The notes under the pieces: generated by a model | Told to the model about the DNA's origin: nothing | Seen by the model: the letters and a program-made list of their open reading frames with translations, nothing else | Databases searched by the model: none | Assembly (NCBI RefSeq): GCF_017813335.1 | Contig: NZ_JAGIYY010000002.1 | Location: 434,001 to 498,000, forward strand | Direction: 5' to 3' | Length of the DNA stretch: 64,000 nt | DNA from: Tianweitania sediminis | GTDB lineage: Bacteria; Pseudomonadota; Alphaproteobacteria; Rhizobiales; Rhizobiaceae | In this document: positions 18,874 through 27,418 of the stretch, piece after piece | Numbering within the stretch: position 1 is the stretch's first letter | Layout: the number at the start of each line of letters is the position of its first letter | Translations under genes and position numbers: made by a program

Positions 18874-19272
18874 CTAAAGAAGAATGGGGTGCTCGTCAGC
18901 CTGTTCAGAAGCGCTGAAGCTGTCGATCACTCCGGCCATGGAGCGGGCAAGGGAACCCACCGCGTGGTCAACATCGCCGGCGTCCTGAACCCGCATCGTC
19001 GTGCCATCATGCGCCAATACCACCAGGAGCACCTTGCGCCGGGCGGCTTCCTCATCCGGCACAGACACTGCCGCGATCTCGCGCGCATCGGGCAGGATGT
19101 CGCCGGGCATTCGAAACAGCAGCTCACCCTTCAGTCCCGCAAGCGCCTGTGCGAGCGCGGTTTCAAACCCGACCACGGAAACGTCCTGCACCTGCAAGGC
19201 GAGTTCCAGTTCGAGCGTATCGAGCGCCTCGGCGATCGCCAGGTCATCATGGGAAATCTGCAGCGCATGCAT
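18874..19272 (-). CDS. Uncharacterised 132-residue protein
   Basis: I do not recognise this protein. It is acidic and mostly helical at the start (HDDLAIAEALDTLELELALQ), then has an alternating strand-turn middle (KGELLFRMPGDILPDAREIAAV, KVLLVVLAHDGTTMRVQDAG) and a helical end (AVGSLARSMAGVIDSF). No cysteine or export signal is visible. A strong GGAGGT ribosome site before ATG 19272 and high-GC third positions support a real gene. It is followed 70 bases later by DUF427 and is divergent from the acyl-CoA ligase gene. It could be co-transcribed with DUF427. Confidence 0.7.
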   Translation of the reverse strand: MHALQISHDDLAIAEALDTLELELALQVQDVSVVGFETALAQALAGLKGELLFRMPGDILPDAREIAAVSVPDEEAARRKVLLVVLAHDGTTMRVQDAGDVDHAVGSLARSMAGVIDSFSASEQADEHPILL

Positions 19273-19488
19273 GGGTGACCTCCAGATCGGTTGCAATGCC
19301 TCGCGCAAACCTCGTTTCTTGGCTTCCAAGGTGTCGCAAATAAGGCACAGGCAAGAGACAGCATGCTTGCGTAGCACGGTTCCTTTCGCTGCGGAAGAAA
19401 GCGGGGCCGGCTATGCACAGCCAGCGAGATACTGGACATCGGGCCGTTTCGTGTCTCTATACCAGCCGAAAGCCGACTGGAGGAACAT

Positions 19489-21123
19489 ATGCTCGGATTG
19501 ATGCAGCAGTGGCCGCTTCTTTGCCACAAGATCCTTGATCACGCTGCCACGCAACATCCAAACCGCGAGGTGGTGTCGCGCTCGGTGGAAGGCCCGATCG
19601 TACGCACCACCTTTTCGCAAATCCATCTCCGCGCCTGCAAAGTGGCGCAACTGTTCGCGCGCGAAGGCTATCAGCCCGGGGACCGCATCGCGACGCTTGC
19701 CTGGAACACGGCGAACCACATCGAAGCCTGGTATGGCATCATGGGCATGGGCGGCGTTTACCACACGCTGAACCCGCGCCTGTTTCCCGACCAGATCGCC
19801 TGGATCATGAACCACGCGCAGGATCGGGCACTGTTCACCGACCTGACCTTCATGCCGCTGGTGGAGAAGCTTGCGCCTGCCATTCCGTCGCTGAAAAAGA
19901 TCATCGTTCTCACGGATGGTGCGCATCTGCCGCAAACCAGCCTGCCTAATGTCGTCGCCTATGAGGATTGGCTGAAGGAAGCCGACGGCGATTTCACCTG
20001 GCATAACTGCAATGGCGACGAAAACACCGCGGCTGGCATGTGCTACACGTCCGGCACCACGGGGGATCCCAAGGGTGTCCTGTACAGCCACCGCTCCAAC
20101 GTGCTTCACGCGATGATGGCGAGCATGCCCGACGCGATGGGCATTTCCTCGCGCGACGTCGTCCTGCCAGTGGTGCCGATGTTCCACGCCAATGCCTGGG
20201 GCCTGGGTCAAAGCGGCCCCATGGTGGGCGCAAAGATGGTGATGCCGGGCGGAAAGATGGACGGCGCGTCCATTTATGAACTGCTGGATACGGAAAAGGT
20301 CACCTTCTCGGCCGCGGTACCAACGGTTTGGTTGATGCTCCTCCAGTACCTCGAAGAAACCGGCAAGAAGCTGCCTTACATGAAGAAGGTGGTGATCGGT
20401 GGTTCGGCCTGTCCACGCGTCATGGTCCAGAAGTTCCAAGACAACTATGACGTCGAGGTCATTCACGCCTGGGGCATGACGGAGATGTCGCCACTCGGTT
20501 CGCTGTGCTCGTTGAAGGCGGAATACGCCGACCTCTCGGGCGAAGCCAAGCTCGACGTCCAGCAGACCCAGGGACACGCGCCCTTTGGCGTCGAAATGAA
20601 GGTCACGGACGACGAAAACAACCCACGCCCATGGGACGGAAAGACGTTTGGCCGTTTGAAGGTGAGGGGCCCCGCCGTAGCCCGCGCTTATTATGGAGGC
20701 GCCGGCGCGGACCAGTTCGACGAGGAAAACTGGTTCGACACCGGCGACGTCGCCCATATCAATCCGGAAGGCTACATGCAGATCACGGACCGGGCGAAGG
20801 ATGTGATCAAGTCGGGCGGTGAGTGGATCTCCACCATCGATCTGGAGAACCTCGCCGTGGCCCATCCCGATGTGGCGGAAGCAGCCGTGATCGGCATTGC
20901 GCATCCGCGCTGGGACGAGCGTCCGCTGCTCGTGGTGGTGAAGAAGCCCGGCAAGGAACCGACGCGAGAAGATCTCTTGAGCTTCATGGAAGGCAAGATC
21001 GCCAAGTGGTGGATGCCGGACGACGTGACCTTCGTCGACGAGATCCCCCATACGGCAACGGGCAAGATCCAGAAGATAACCCTGCGAGAGCGCTTCAAGG
21101 ATTATCAGCTGCCGACCGCCTGA
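19489..21123 (+). CDS. Fatty acyl-CoA ligase (medium/long chain, AlkK-like)
   Basis: The enzyme activates fatty acids to acyl-CoA through an acyl-adenylate, feeding beta-oxidation. The 544-residue sequence has the AMP-binding motif [11 protein letters not shown] near residue 186, the PMFHANAWG motif, [10 protein letters not shown], the hinge and adenine-binding [20 protein letters not shown], and the C-terminal catalytic lysine motif TATGKIQK. This order and the WG-M-TEMSP wording match AlkK-type ligases. It has no neighbouring beta-oxidation genes. The 216-base upstream gap is shared with the divergent unknown gene and probably holds both promoters. Confidence 0.93.
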   Translation: MLGLMQQWPLLCHKILDHAATQHPNREVVSRSVEGPIVRTTFSQIHLRACKVAQLFAREGYQPGDRIATLAWNTANHIEAWYGIMGMGGVYHTLNPRLFPDQIAWIMNHAQDRALFTDLTFMPLVEKLAPAIPSLKKIIVLTDGAHLPQTSLPNVVAYEDWLKEADGDFTWHNCNGDENTAAGMCYTSGTTGDPKGVLYSHRSNVLHAMMASMPDAMGISSRDVVLPVVPMFHANAWGLGQSGPMVGAKMVMPGGKMDGASIYELLDTEKVTFSAAVPTVWLMLLQYLEETGKKLPYMKKVVIGGSACPRVMVQKFQDNYDVEVIHAWGMTEMSPLGSLCSLKAEYADLSGEAKLDVQQTQGHAPFGVEMKVTDDENNPRPWDGKTFGRLKVRGPAVARAYYGGAGADQFDEENWFDTGDVAHINPEGYMQITDRAKDVIKSGGEWISTIDLENLAVAHPDVAEAAVIGIAHPRWDERPLLVVVKKPGKEPTREDLLSFMEGKIAKWWMPDDVTFVDEIPHTATGKIQKITLRERFKDYQLPTA

Positions 21124-21133
21124 GGCGTCCCGG

Positions 21134-21925
21134 TTGGTTGCCGTTTATCCCGAGCATGTTTCACGGTCGGCGCGCTGGTCGCGCCGGCTGGCCGTTTTTG
21201 GCGTTGTCTTGTTTCTGGCCGCCGCCGCCGCACATCGCTTTGAACGGCTGGACACGCAGAGCTTCATTCTGGCTCTAGGGCTGGTGGCGCTCGTGTTCGC
21301 CAGCTCAATCCTGGCCTTCGTTTATGCGTTCTACCGCATGTGGAACGAAGGCGATCGCGTCGGAAGCAACCTTGCGGTGGCAGCCCTTGTGCTGCTGGCG
21401 GGGCTGACGCCCTTTGCCGCTACTGCTTATCGCGGCTTCACCACGCCGATGTTGAACGACATCACCACGGATACGGAAAGCCGCCCCGTGCTTGCGGTTG
21501 TACGGGATCGCACGCCCTGGATGAACGCGCCGCGCGCCATGAGGGAAAGCGAGGCGGAAGCTCAACTCGCCGCTTATCCGCAGGTGATCGGTCACAGCTA
21601 TACCTTGCCCGGGGAAAAGATGGCGCAGATCATCAACGGCGTGGTGGCGGCGCGTGGCTGGACGGTCCTGCGACCCTTCGGCTCGGTGGCGGAAGGCGGC
21701 TCCGCCACCCTGAACGCGGTCGCTCGATCGTTCCTCGTGGGCTTCCCCGCAGACGTTGCCATCCGCATCATGGATGACGGTACGGCGACTTACGTCGACA
21801 TGCGCTCGGCCTCCCGGTACGGACGCCATGACTTCGGCGACAACGCTCAGCGCATTCGGCGCTTCTTTGCTGATCTCGACGCAGCGGTTCTCGCCGATGC
21901 CGCCAAGCCTCAGGTCGTCCAGTAA
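21134..21925 (+). CDS. DUF1499 membrane protein
   Basis: The 263-residue protein has two or three hydrophobic segments in the first 100 residues and then a DUF1499 domain (about 135-255), recognised by the VARSFLVGFPADVAIRI and VDMRSASRYGRHDFGDNAQRI blocks. The start is TTG at 21134; no ATG or GTG is available before the first membrane segment, and a GAGG lies just upstream, overlapping the ligase stop. It is 10 bases after the acyl-CoA ligase gene and therefore likely in the same transcript. Its 3' end overlaps the convergent hydrolase gene by 16 bases. The function of DUF1499 is unknown. Confidence 0.8.
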   Translation: MVAVYPEHVSRSARWSRRLAVFGVVLFLAAAAAHRFERLDTQSFILALGLVALVFASSILAFVYAFYRMWNEGDRVGSNLAVAALVLLAGLTPFAATAYRGFTTPMLNDITTDTESRPVLAVVRDRTPWMNAPRAMRESEAEAQLAAYPQVIGHSYTLPGEKMAQIINGVVAARGWTVLRPFGSVAEGGSATLNAVARSFLVGFPADVAIRIMDDGTATYVDMRSASRYGRHDFGDNAQRIRRFFADLDAAVLADAAKPQVVQ

Positions 21926-22815
21926 CGCGCGTCAAGGGCCGGAAAGGGTTCCGCCTGGAGGACACCGCGGGCGACAAGATCCTCGACATGGGCATAAACG
22001 GACAGTCTGGCGGCGCCATGGAGGCGCGGATCAATATCGCGGTAGATCGCGGCCACGACCTCGGCGATGGTCCGGTCGCCGGCGCTGAACCGCTCCAGGA
22101 TCGCGCGCTCGCGCATCTTGCGATGGGCTTTCAGGCCGCGCACGAAGCGCAGCGGGTTCTCCACGTTGCCGCCATGGCCTGGAAGGTAAAGCGTGTCGTC
22201 GCGCTCAAGCAGACGATCGAGCGACCGCATGAAGTCGGACATCGCGCCATCCGGCGGCGCCACCACGGTTGTGGCAAAGGCCATCACGTGATCGGCAGAA
22301 AACAGGAGGCCGGTCCCTTCCAACGCAAAGGCGCAATGGTTGGCGCAATGGCCCGGCGTGTGGATTGCCCGGATGGCAAAGCCGTCGCCTTGCACGAGTT
22401 CATCGTCGGCCAGGGTTTGGTCAGGGGCGAAATCGTAATCCGAGCTTTCCGCGAAGGGATTGCTTTCGCCATCGCGCAAGGGGCGCGCTGCGCGGTGCGG
22501 GCCTTGCGCGTAAACCGTGGCGCCCGTTTCGGCCACTATGGCCTTGGTCAGCGGAGAATGGTCGCGGTGCGTGTGGCTCACAAAGATGTGGGAAACGGGA
22601 CGCCCGTTGATCGCGGCGAGCAGGGCCTGGAGATGGGCCGGGTCGTTCGGACCAGGGTCAATCACCGCCAGCGTGTTTCGCCCGACGATGTAGCTGTTGG
22701 TGCCGTGGAAGGTAAAAGGTCCGGGATTGTTGGCCGTCACGCGCAAGACGTCGGGCGCAATCGGCAGCGGCTCATCGGCCCGACCGTCGAAGGCAGTGTT
22801 GAACTCAAGCGACAT
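21910..22815 (-). CDS. Metallo-beta-lactamase-fold hydrolase (LACTB2-like)
   Basis: The 301-residue protein binds two metals through the HTHRDH motif (H81, H83, D85, H86), the HTPGHCANHC motif near 155-165, an aspartate in LLFSADHVM and a histidine in LYLPGHGG. The extra C-terminal helical domain (GLKAHRKMRERAI onward) identifies the LACTB2/RNase-like branch rather than antibiotic-hydrolysing enzymes. An AGGTGATC ribosome site precedes ATG 22815. It is divergent from the aminotransferase gene and overlaps the end of the DUF1499 gene. Substrate could be RNA or a thioester; sequence does not decide. Confidence 0.9.
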   Translation of the reverse strand: MSLEFNTAFDGRADEPLPIAPDVLRVTANNPGPFTFHGTNSYIVGRNTLAVIDPGPNDPAHLQALLAAINGRPVSHIFVSHTHRDHSPLTKAIVAETGATVYAQGPHRAARPLRDGESNPFAESSDYDFAPDQTLADDELVQGDGFAIRAIHTPGHCANHCAFALEGTGLLFSADHVMAFATTVVAPPDGAMSDFMRSLDRLLERDDTLYLPGHGGNVENPLRFVRGLKAHRKMRERAILERFSAGDRTIAEVVAAIYRDIDPRLHGAARLSVYAHVEDLVARGVLQAEPFPALDARYWTT

Positions 22816-22980
22816 GATCACCTAACAACTGTTTGAGACCGCTTACCATGGAAGCGGCTGCAGGCAAAGAAGAGCAGGCTTTCTGGCCCTTCCATTTGCA
22901 ACAGCCTGACGTAACAGGTGATTTGCCGAATCCCGCGAACGAACGCTATGGCAGCACCACTGAGCCGAAGCGAGACGATC

Positions 22981-24120
22981 ATGACCCGACCAGCCATCCC
23001 CTTTATCGACCTGGCAACGCAGCAGAAGCGGATCCGGGCCAAAGTGGATGCCGCAGTGGCGCGGGTACTGGATCATGGCCAGTACATTCTGGGGCCGGAA
23101 GTGGCGCAGCTCGAAGCCGAGATGGCCGCCTTTTCAGGCGTCAAGCATGCGATTGCCTGTTCCAACGGCACCGACGCGCTGACACTCTGCCTGATGGCAA
23201 GGGGGGTCGGTCCGGGCGATGTGGTGCTGTGTCCAAGCTTCACCTTCGCCTCCACGGCGGAAGTTGTTGCCCAACTGGGTGCAACCCCCTTCTTTGTGGA
23301 CATCGAGGAAGGCAGCTTCAACCTGTCGCCAGCCAGCCTGCGGGCTGCACTGGACCACGCACGCGAGATCGGAATGAAGGTCGTCGGCCTGATTTCGGTC
23401 GATCTGTTCGGACAGCCCGCTGACTACGATTCGCTTGAGCCAATCGTGGAAGAGGCCGGGATCTGGCTGCTGTGCGATGCCGCGCAAGGCTATGGCGGCG
23501 TCTACAAGAACCGCAAGGTAGGCACGATCGGCGACTTCACCACCACGAGCTTCTTTCCCGCCAAGCCGCTCGGCTGTTACGGCGATGGCGGCGCCATCTA
23601 CACGAACGATGATGACACGGCCGCGCTGCTGCGCTCGCTCCTGTTTCATGGCAAGGGCAGCGATCGCTACGACAATGTGCGGATCGGGATGAACGGCCGG
23701 CTGGATACGATCCAGGCTGCGATCCTGATCGAGAAGCTGGCGCTGTTTCCAGAAGAGATCGTGTCCCGCAACGCGGTTGCCGATCGCTACGAAAACGGCC
23801 TTTCCAACGTGCTGACGACGCCGCGCATTGCGGAAGGGTCAACGTCGGTGTGGGCGCAGTATTGCGTCCGTGCGCCGGGGAAAAACCGCGGCGCGATCCT
23901 CGCCAAGCTGGCGGAAGCCGGAGTTCCTACCGCGGTGTATTATCCCAAGCCCCTGCACCAGCAGACGGCTTATCGCGACTTCCCGACGGCCCCGAACGGC
24001 TTGCCCATGAGCGAGGAAGTGGCACAGGACATTTTTGCCTTGCCCATGCATCCTTATTTGGACGCGTCTACCCAGGACTACATCATCGACCAGGTTGCGG
24101 AAGCTGTTCGTGCGGCCTGA
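22981..24120 (+). CDS. DegT/DnrJ/EryC1/StrS family aminotransferase
   Basis: Members transfer an amino group, usually from glutamate, to keto-sugars used in surface polysaccharides. The 379-residue protein has the substrate and phosphate loop SNGTDAL (61-67), the cofactor aspartate in LLCDAAQGYG (D166), the PLP lysine K195 in SFFPAKPLGCYGDGG, and the typical HHQQ-like ending PKPLHQQTAY. ATG 22981 is chosen because the MTRPAIPFIDL start matches the family. No other sugar biosynthesis gene is adjacent, so the substrate is unclear; WbpE-like UDP-sugar amination is a reasonable guess. Confidence 0.9.
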   Translation: MTRPAIPFIDLATQQKRIRAKVDAAVARVLDHGQYILGPEVAQLEAEMAAFSGVKHAIACSNGTDALTLCLMARGVGPGDVVLCPSFTFASTAEVVAQLGATPFFVDIEEGSFNLSPASLRAALDHAREIGMKVVGLISVDLFGQPADYDSLEPIVEEAGIWLLCDAAQGYGGVYKNRKVGTIGDFTTTSFFPAKPLGCYGDGGAIYTNDDDTAALLRSLLFHGKGSDRYDNVRIGMNGRLDTIQAAILIEKLALFPEEIVSRNAVADRYENGLSNVLTTPRIAEGSTSVWAQYCVRAPGKNRGAILAKLAEAGVPTAVYYPKPLHQQTAYRDFPTAPNGLPMSEEVAQDIFALPMHPYLDASTQDYIIDQVAEAVRAA

Positions 24121-24131
24121 GGACGGTGGCC

Positions 24132-24150
24132 TGATGGGGATTGCCCATCA
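24132..24150 (+). terminator. Hairpin after the aminotransferase gene
   Basis: A 7-base stem (TGATGGG at 24132-24138 with CCCATCA at 24144-24150) lies 11 bases after the aminotransferase stop and before tRNA-Gln. There is no T-run, so it is a weak terminator candidate. Confidence 0.35.
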
Positions 24151-24227
24151 ATCGCCGTTGATCCGATGCAAAGGCCCGTGTATAGGCGCCGAAGTCGGCT
24201 GACGATCCGCGGCAAAGGCCGCGACTT

Positions 24228-24302
24228 TGGGGCGTAGCCAAGCGGTAAGGCAACGGTTTTTGGTACCGTCATTCCCTGGTTCGAATCCAGGCGCCCCAGC
24301 CA
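24228..24302 (+). tRNA. tRNA-Gln (TTG anticodon)
   Basis: The sequence folds as a cloverleaf: acceptor TGGGGCG pairs with CGCCCCA, the anticodon stem ACGGT/ACCGT encloses a 7-base loop with anticodon TTG (24260-24262), and the T arm contains GGTTCGAATCC. The CCA end is encoded (24300-24302). A long antisense ORF through it is spurious. Confidence 0.97.
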
Positions 24303-24316
24303 GATCCCACGCGAAC

Positions 24317-24346
24317 AAAAAAGGCGACGAACCGGAGTTCGCCGCC
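24317..24346 (-). terminator. Intrinsic terminator for the small secreted protein gene
   Basis: Read on the minus strand, GGCGGCGAAC (24346-24337), loop TCCG, GTTCGTCGCC (24332-24323) form a 10-base stem with one G-T pair, followed directly by six T (24322-24317). It lies about 30 bases after the stop codon of the gene at 24378-24698. Confidence 0.85.
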
Positions 24347-24377
24347 CTTCGTTGAACAAGCGCCGAGGCGCTCGGCC

Positions 24378-24698
24378 TTACTTCGAATTGTCGAACAGAA
24401 CGCTGCTGCCGCCAAAGGTGCTGCCGCTCGGCACGGTGGTGTTGCCGGTCTGGCTGCGACCTTCATAGGTCACGGCGTTGTTGTCCATGTCGGACATGCC
24501 GGTGCCGATCGACGCGGTCGAGCCGAAGTCGAGGCCGTCCTGTGCCTGGTAACTGTTGGTTGCCGTGTCGCGCGGACCAAAAGCTCCGCCCTGGTCGAAC
24601 AGGCCGGCACCCTGCTGCAGATCGGTGGTGCTTTGTGCCGAAGCGACACCAGCGGTCATGGCGAGGGCGAGGGCGGCGATGGAAATGGACTTGATCAT
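24378..24698 (-). CDS. Small secreted protein of unknown function
   Basis: The 106-residue product has a clear signal peptide (MIKSISIAALALAMTAGVASA) and a mature part of about 85 residues rich in Ser, Thr, Gly, Asp and Gln, with no cysteine and little predicted regular structure. Phrases such as GLFDQGGAFGPRD and GSTFGGSSVLFDNSK suggest a short repeated theme of aromatic-Gly patches. An AAGGAGC ribosome site lies upstream of ATG 24698, and an intrinsic terminator follows. It is divergent from another small secreted protein. I do not recognise a family. Confidence 0.78.
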   Translation of the reverse strand: MIKSISIAALALAMTAGVASAQSTTDLQQGAGLFDQGGAFGPRDTATNSYQAQDGLDFGSTASIGTGMSDMDNNAVTYEGRSQTGNTTVPSGSTFGGSSVLFDNSK

Positions 24699-24943
24699 AA
24701 TAGCTCCTTCAAATCGATGTTTCGATGCCCAAGCAACGGACGTCCGGGGAAGGAAGTTTCAAGCCGGCGAAGGAACGGTGTGTGCACAAATTGTGCGGTT
24801 GTAGCGCCGGGTGCTGGTTCCCATACGCGGGACATTATCCGGGACTTTTGCTTCCCGAGAAATTCGCGCAGCGCGTTGAAACCAAATGCCGATTGGCTTG
24901 TTGTTATCCCCGACGACCAACGACCAATTGTGAGGATTATCAA

Positions 24944-25381
24944 ATGACTTTCAAGAAAATTGCTTTTGCAAGCACCATGGCTGTTCTTCTGGCCGGTGCT
25001 CCGATTTCCGCAGCTTTCGCCCAGGCAGACGGTGGCGGCTCGGCAGGTGGTGCAGCAGGCGGTGCGTCGGGTAGCGCAGGCGCCGGCAACGGCTCCTCCA
25101 ACAGCGGTACCGGCGGCGGCGGCGCTCCGGGTAGCGGCACCTCCGATGCAGGCACCAGCGGCGGCGCAGCCGGCGGTGGCACTGTTGGCGGCGGCGGTGG
25201 CGCAGGCTCGGGCACGTCCGATGCCGGCAACACGGGTGCTGGCGCAGCGGCAAGCTCGACCGGAACGACCGACAACAACGCTTCGGGTAAGCAGAACCAG
25301 GGCAACTGCGTAGCCGGCACGGGTGCAGGCACCACGCAGGATTGCCAGGTCCCCGGCGGCACGCCTGCAACGGCCAACTAA
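24944..25381 (+). CDS. Glycine-rich small secreted protein
   Basis: The 145-residue product has a signal peptide (about 27 residues, ending PISAAFA) and a mature part dominated by Gly, Ala, Ser and Thr, with two imperfect copies of GSGTSDAG(T/N)-type units. The tail has two cysteines about 14 residues apart that could form a disulfide, then ends GGTPATAN. The ATG at 24944 is supported by an AGGA site and the signal peptide; the reading frame is open for 219 bases upstream, but that stretch lacks both. A strong terminator follows. Family unknown; a surface or biofilm role would be a guess. Confidence 0.78.
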   Translation: MTFKKIAFASTMAVLLAGAPISAAFAQADGGGSAGGAAGGASGSAGAGNGSSNSGTGGGGAPGSGTSDAGTSGGAAGGGTVGGGGGAGSGTSDAGNTGAGAAASSTGTTDNNASGKQNQGNCVAGTGAGTTQDCQVPGGTPATAN

Positions 25382-25403
25382 GTTCGACGCCTGTCGAAAC
25401 GAC

Positions 25404-25432
25404 AAACCGGCACCTTCGGGTGCCGGTTTTTT
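25404..25432 (+). terminator. Intrinsic terminator after the glycine-rich protein gene
   Basis: Arms AAACCGGCACC and GGTGCCGGTTT enclose a stable TTCG tetraloop (25415-25418), followed by more T. It starts 23 bases after the stop codon. Confidence 0.93.
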
Positions 25433-25457
25433 CTTGCGCTCAATTCATCGCGTGCGT

Positions 25458-26213
25458 TCAGTTCACCATCGCTGCGAGCATCCAGATGCCCATCGCAATC
25501 ATGGCGATGTTCTCCGTCAAGGAAACAAAGCCCAGCGGAACCTTGCTGTTGCCGCCAACACAGGCGCATTTCAGCGATCGCTTGTCGATATAAACGGCCT
25601 TGAAGACTGACCATGCACCGATGGAGCCGATGAAGATTGCCACCGGGGCGGAAAGCCAAGCCAGCGCGCCCGCAATCATCAGGACGCCCACCAACAGTTC
25701 TGCGAAGGGATAAACGGTCGCGTAAGGAACCCACCGCTTGGCAAGCAGGTCGTAGTTCAGGAACATCGTGCTGAAGCGTGACAGGTCCTGAAGCTTCAAC
25801 ATGGCCAGGATCGCGGTCGTGATGGCTAAGAACCAGCGCAAGGCGGTCGACGGTTCAATGGTCGCATTGGCCGCGTAAGATGCGGCGAGCGCGATCAGGG
25901 CGGAAACTACGAAAACCACGATCACCGGCCGATAACTGACTGCGTCCGGGTCCTGCACCGCCAAGCCAAGGAAGCGGCGGACATCATCATGGCCGCCAAT
26001 ACGCTGCCCATCCACAAAGGTCTGAGGCGTGGTCTTCACGTTGAGCTCCGCTTTCAGCGCGTCCGTTTCCGCACGGGTGCGAAGCGGTCGATCTTCCACC
26101 TCGAAGCCACGGCGCTTCAGGAGATCAATGGTCTTGAGGCCGAAAGGACAGGTGTGATCCGGCACGACCATCCGGTAAACCACTGCCTTTTTCTTTGAAA
26201 CGGTACCATGCAT
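25458..26213 (-). CDS. Glutaredoxin-MauE domain fusion, membrane protein
   Basis: The 251-residue protein joins an N-terminal glutaredoxin-like domain (about 10-85) to a C-terminal MauE/DoxX-type membrane domain (about 95-250) with four or five helices. The glutaredoxin active site is C22-P-F-G25, with a single cysteine, and its cis-proline segment is TTPQTFVDG. The MauE half contains a KCACVGG motif with two cysteines near residue 215. MauE members help assemble disulfide-rich periplasmic enzymes, so the fusion suggests passing electrons or disulfides across the membrane. GGAGG lies upstream of ATG 26213. The fusion type is known in proteobacteria, but its substrate is not. Confidence 0.87.
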   Translation of the reverse strand: MHGTVSKKKAVVYRMVVPDHTCPFGLKTIDLLKRRGFEVEDRPLRTRAETDALKAELNVKTTPQTFVDGQRIGGHDDVRRFLGLAVQDPDAVSYRPVIVVFVVSALIALAASYAANATIEPSTALRWFLAITTAILAMLKLQDLSRFSTMFLNYDLLAKRWVPYATVYPFAELLVGVLMIAGALAWLSAPVAIFIGSIGAWSVFKAVYIDKRSLKCACVGGNSKVPLGFVSLTENIAMIAMGIWMLAAMVN

Positions 26214-26297
26214 GGCGAACCTCCGATGCTCTGCCACTCAGATCGGGATTGAAGGCCTGTCCTGCCAGCGTCAGGGGTGCAGGATAGTCTTGCAAAA

Positions 26298-27224
26298 TCA
26301 GGATGCGAGCTCGTCGCGCCAAGGCGGGTTGGCACCCGCGCGAGACACTGTCACGGCTGCTGCACGATTGGCGAAGGCAAGTGCCCCGCGAACCTGGTCC
26401 CGCGAAAGCGAGGCAATGCCGCTCTTGGTAAGAAGGCCGTGGTCGGAAAGATAAGCCAGGATGCCGGCGTTTACGGTGTCACCGGCTCCCACCGTGTCCT
26501 TCACAAGAACGCGTTCACCTTCAACCAGCACATCGCCGTTTCGCGAGAAGCCGGCGATGCCCTTGGCGCCCATGGTGATCACCACCAGCTTCGGCCCCGC
26601 GTCGAGCCAGCGCCGGGCGATCTCCGCCGGCTCGCCTGTTTCGCCGAACCAGGCGAGGTCTTCATCGGAAAGCTTCACGATGTCAGCCATTTGCAGCATC
26701 CGCTTCATGCGTGCCAGATGCGTCTTCCGGTCCGGAATGAAGTCCTTGCGGATGTTGGGATCGAACATCATCACGCGCCCCGTGTGCTCGCGGCGCATCA
26801 GCGCCTCATAGGTCGAGCCGCAGGGTTCGGGAATCAGGCTGATGCAGGAGAAGTGCAGAGCGGCGACGTCCGGCGCAAGATCCGGGAGATCTGCTTCGGA
26901 CAGCATGCGTCCTGCCGTGTTCTCGTCATAAAACATGTAGGAGGCTTGGCCGTTGGTGAGTTTCACAAAGGCAAGCGTGGTTGGGCGATCCGCGAAATGG
27001 ATGTAGCGCGGATCAACGGTGCTGGCGACCAGTGCGTCACGCAGCTGCTGGCCAAAGACATCGGTCGACAATCCGGTGAAAAAGCCGGTCGGGGCGCCCA
27101 AACGACCGAGCGCGATGGCCGTGTTGAAGACAGCACCACCAACGAAGGGGACATAAGCCTCTTCGCCGTCGCCGGTTTTCCGCGGCAACATGTCGATCAA
27201 AGCTTCTCCACAGCAAACGATCAT
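26298..27224 (-). CDS. PfkB-family carbohydrate kinase (fructokinase-like)
   Basis: The 308-residue protein phosphorylates a sugar with ATP. It has the PfkB opening (CCGEALIDMLP then GGAVFNTAIALGRLG), the sugar-binding FDPNIR motif, and the C-terminal signature DTVGAGDTVNAG with the catalytic aspartate. Family members of this type are annotated as fructokinases. A GGGGAGG ribosome site precedes ATG 27224. The gene is divergent from glgP across 194 bases, so it may feed hexose phosphates into the adjacent glycogen pathway. Confidence 0.9.
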   Translation of the reverse strand: MIVCCGEALIDMLPRKTGDGEEAYVPFVGGAVFNTAIALGRLGAPTGFFTGLSTDVFGQQLRDALVASTVDPRYIHFADRPTTLAFVKLTNGQASYMFYDENTAGRMLSEADLPDLAPDVAALHFSCISLIPEPCGSTYEALMRREHTGRVMMFDPNIRKDFIPDRKTHLARMKRMLQMADIVKLSDEDLAWFGETGEPAEIARRWLDAGPKLVVITMGAKGIAGFSRNGDVLVEGERVLVKDTVGAGDTVNAGILAYLSDHGLLTKSGIASLSRDQVRGALAFANRAAAVTVSRAGANPPWRDELAS

Positions 27225-27418
27225 CTTTGCCTCCCCTAAAGTTGCGAGCTGCCGTTTAGCCGGATTGCCGGATGCTCGCCAGCACATCGAGCAGCTAGCG
27301 ATCGCTGTGTAATCAGTTTTCAACCCTTCCGCTTAAGCGTGCATTGGAACCCGCCAGCCTATAAAAGGTCATTCGCGACCAGCGACCTGGACGAAGCCGC
27401 ACGTTCTGGAGACGAGCA

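Noticed and set aside
19411-21051. 546-codon frame opposite the acyl-CoA ligase
   Set aside because: Basic, His/Arg-rich shadow of a well-supported gene.
24078-24359. Minus-strand ORF through tRNA-Gln containing GRLDSNQGMTVPKTVAL
   Set aside because: It is the antisense reading of the tRNA-Gln gene, with no ribosome site.
24725-24943. In-frame upstream extension of the glycine-rich protein
   Set aside because: It lacks a ribosome site and would hide the signal peptide that begins at 24944.
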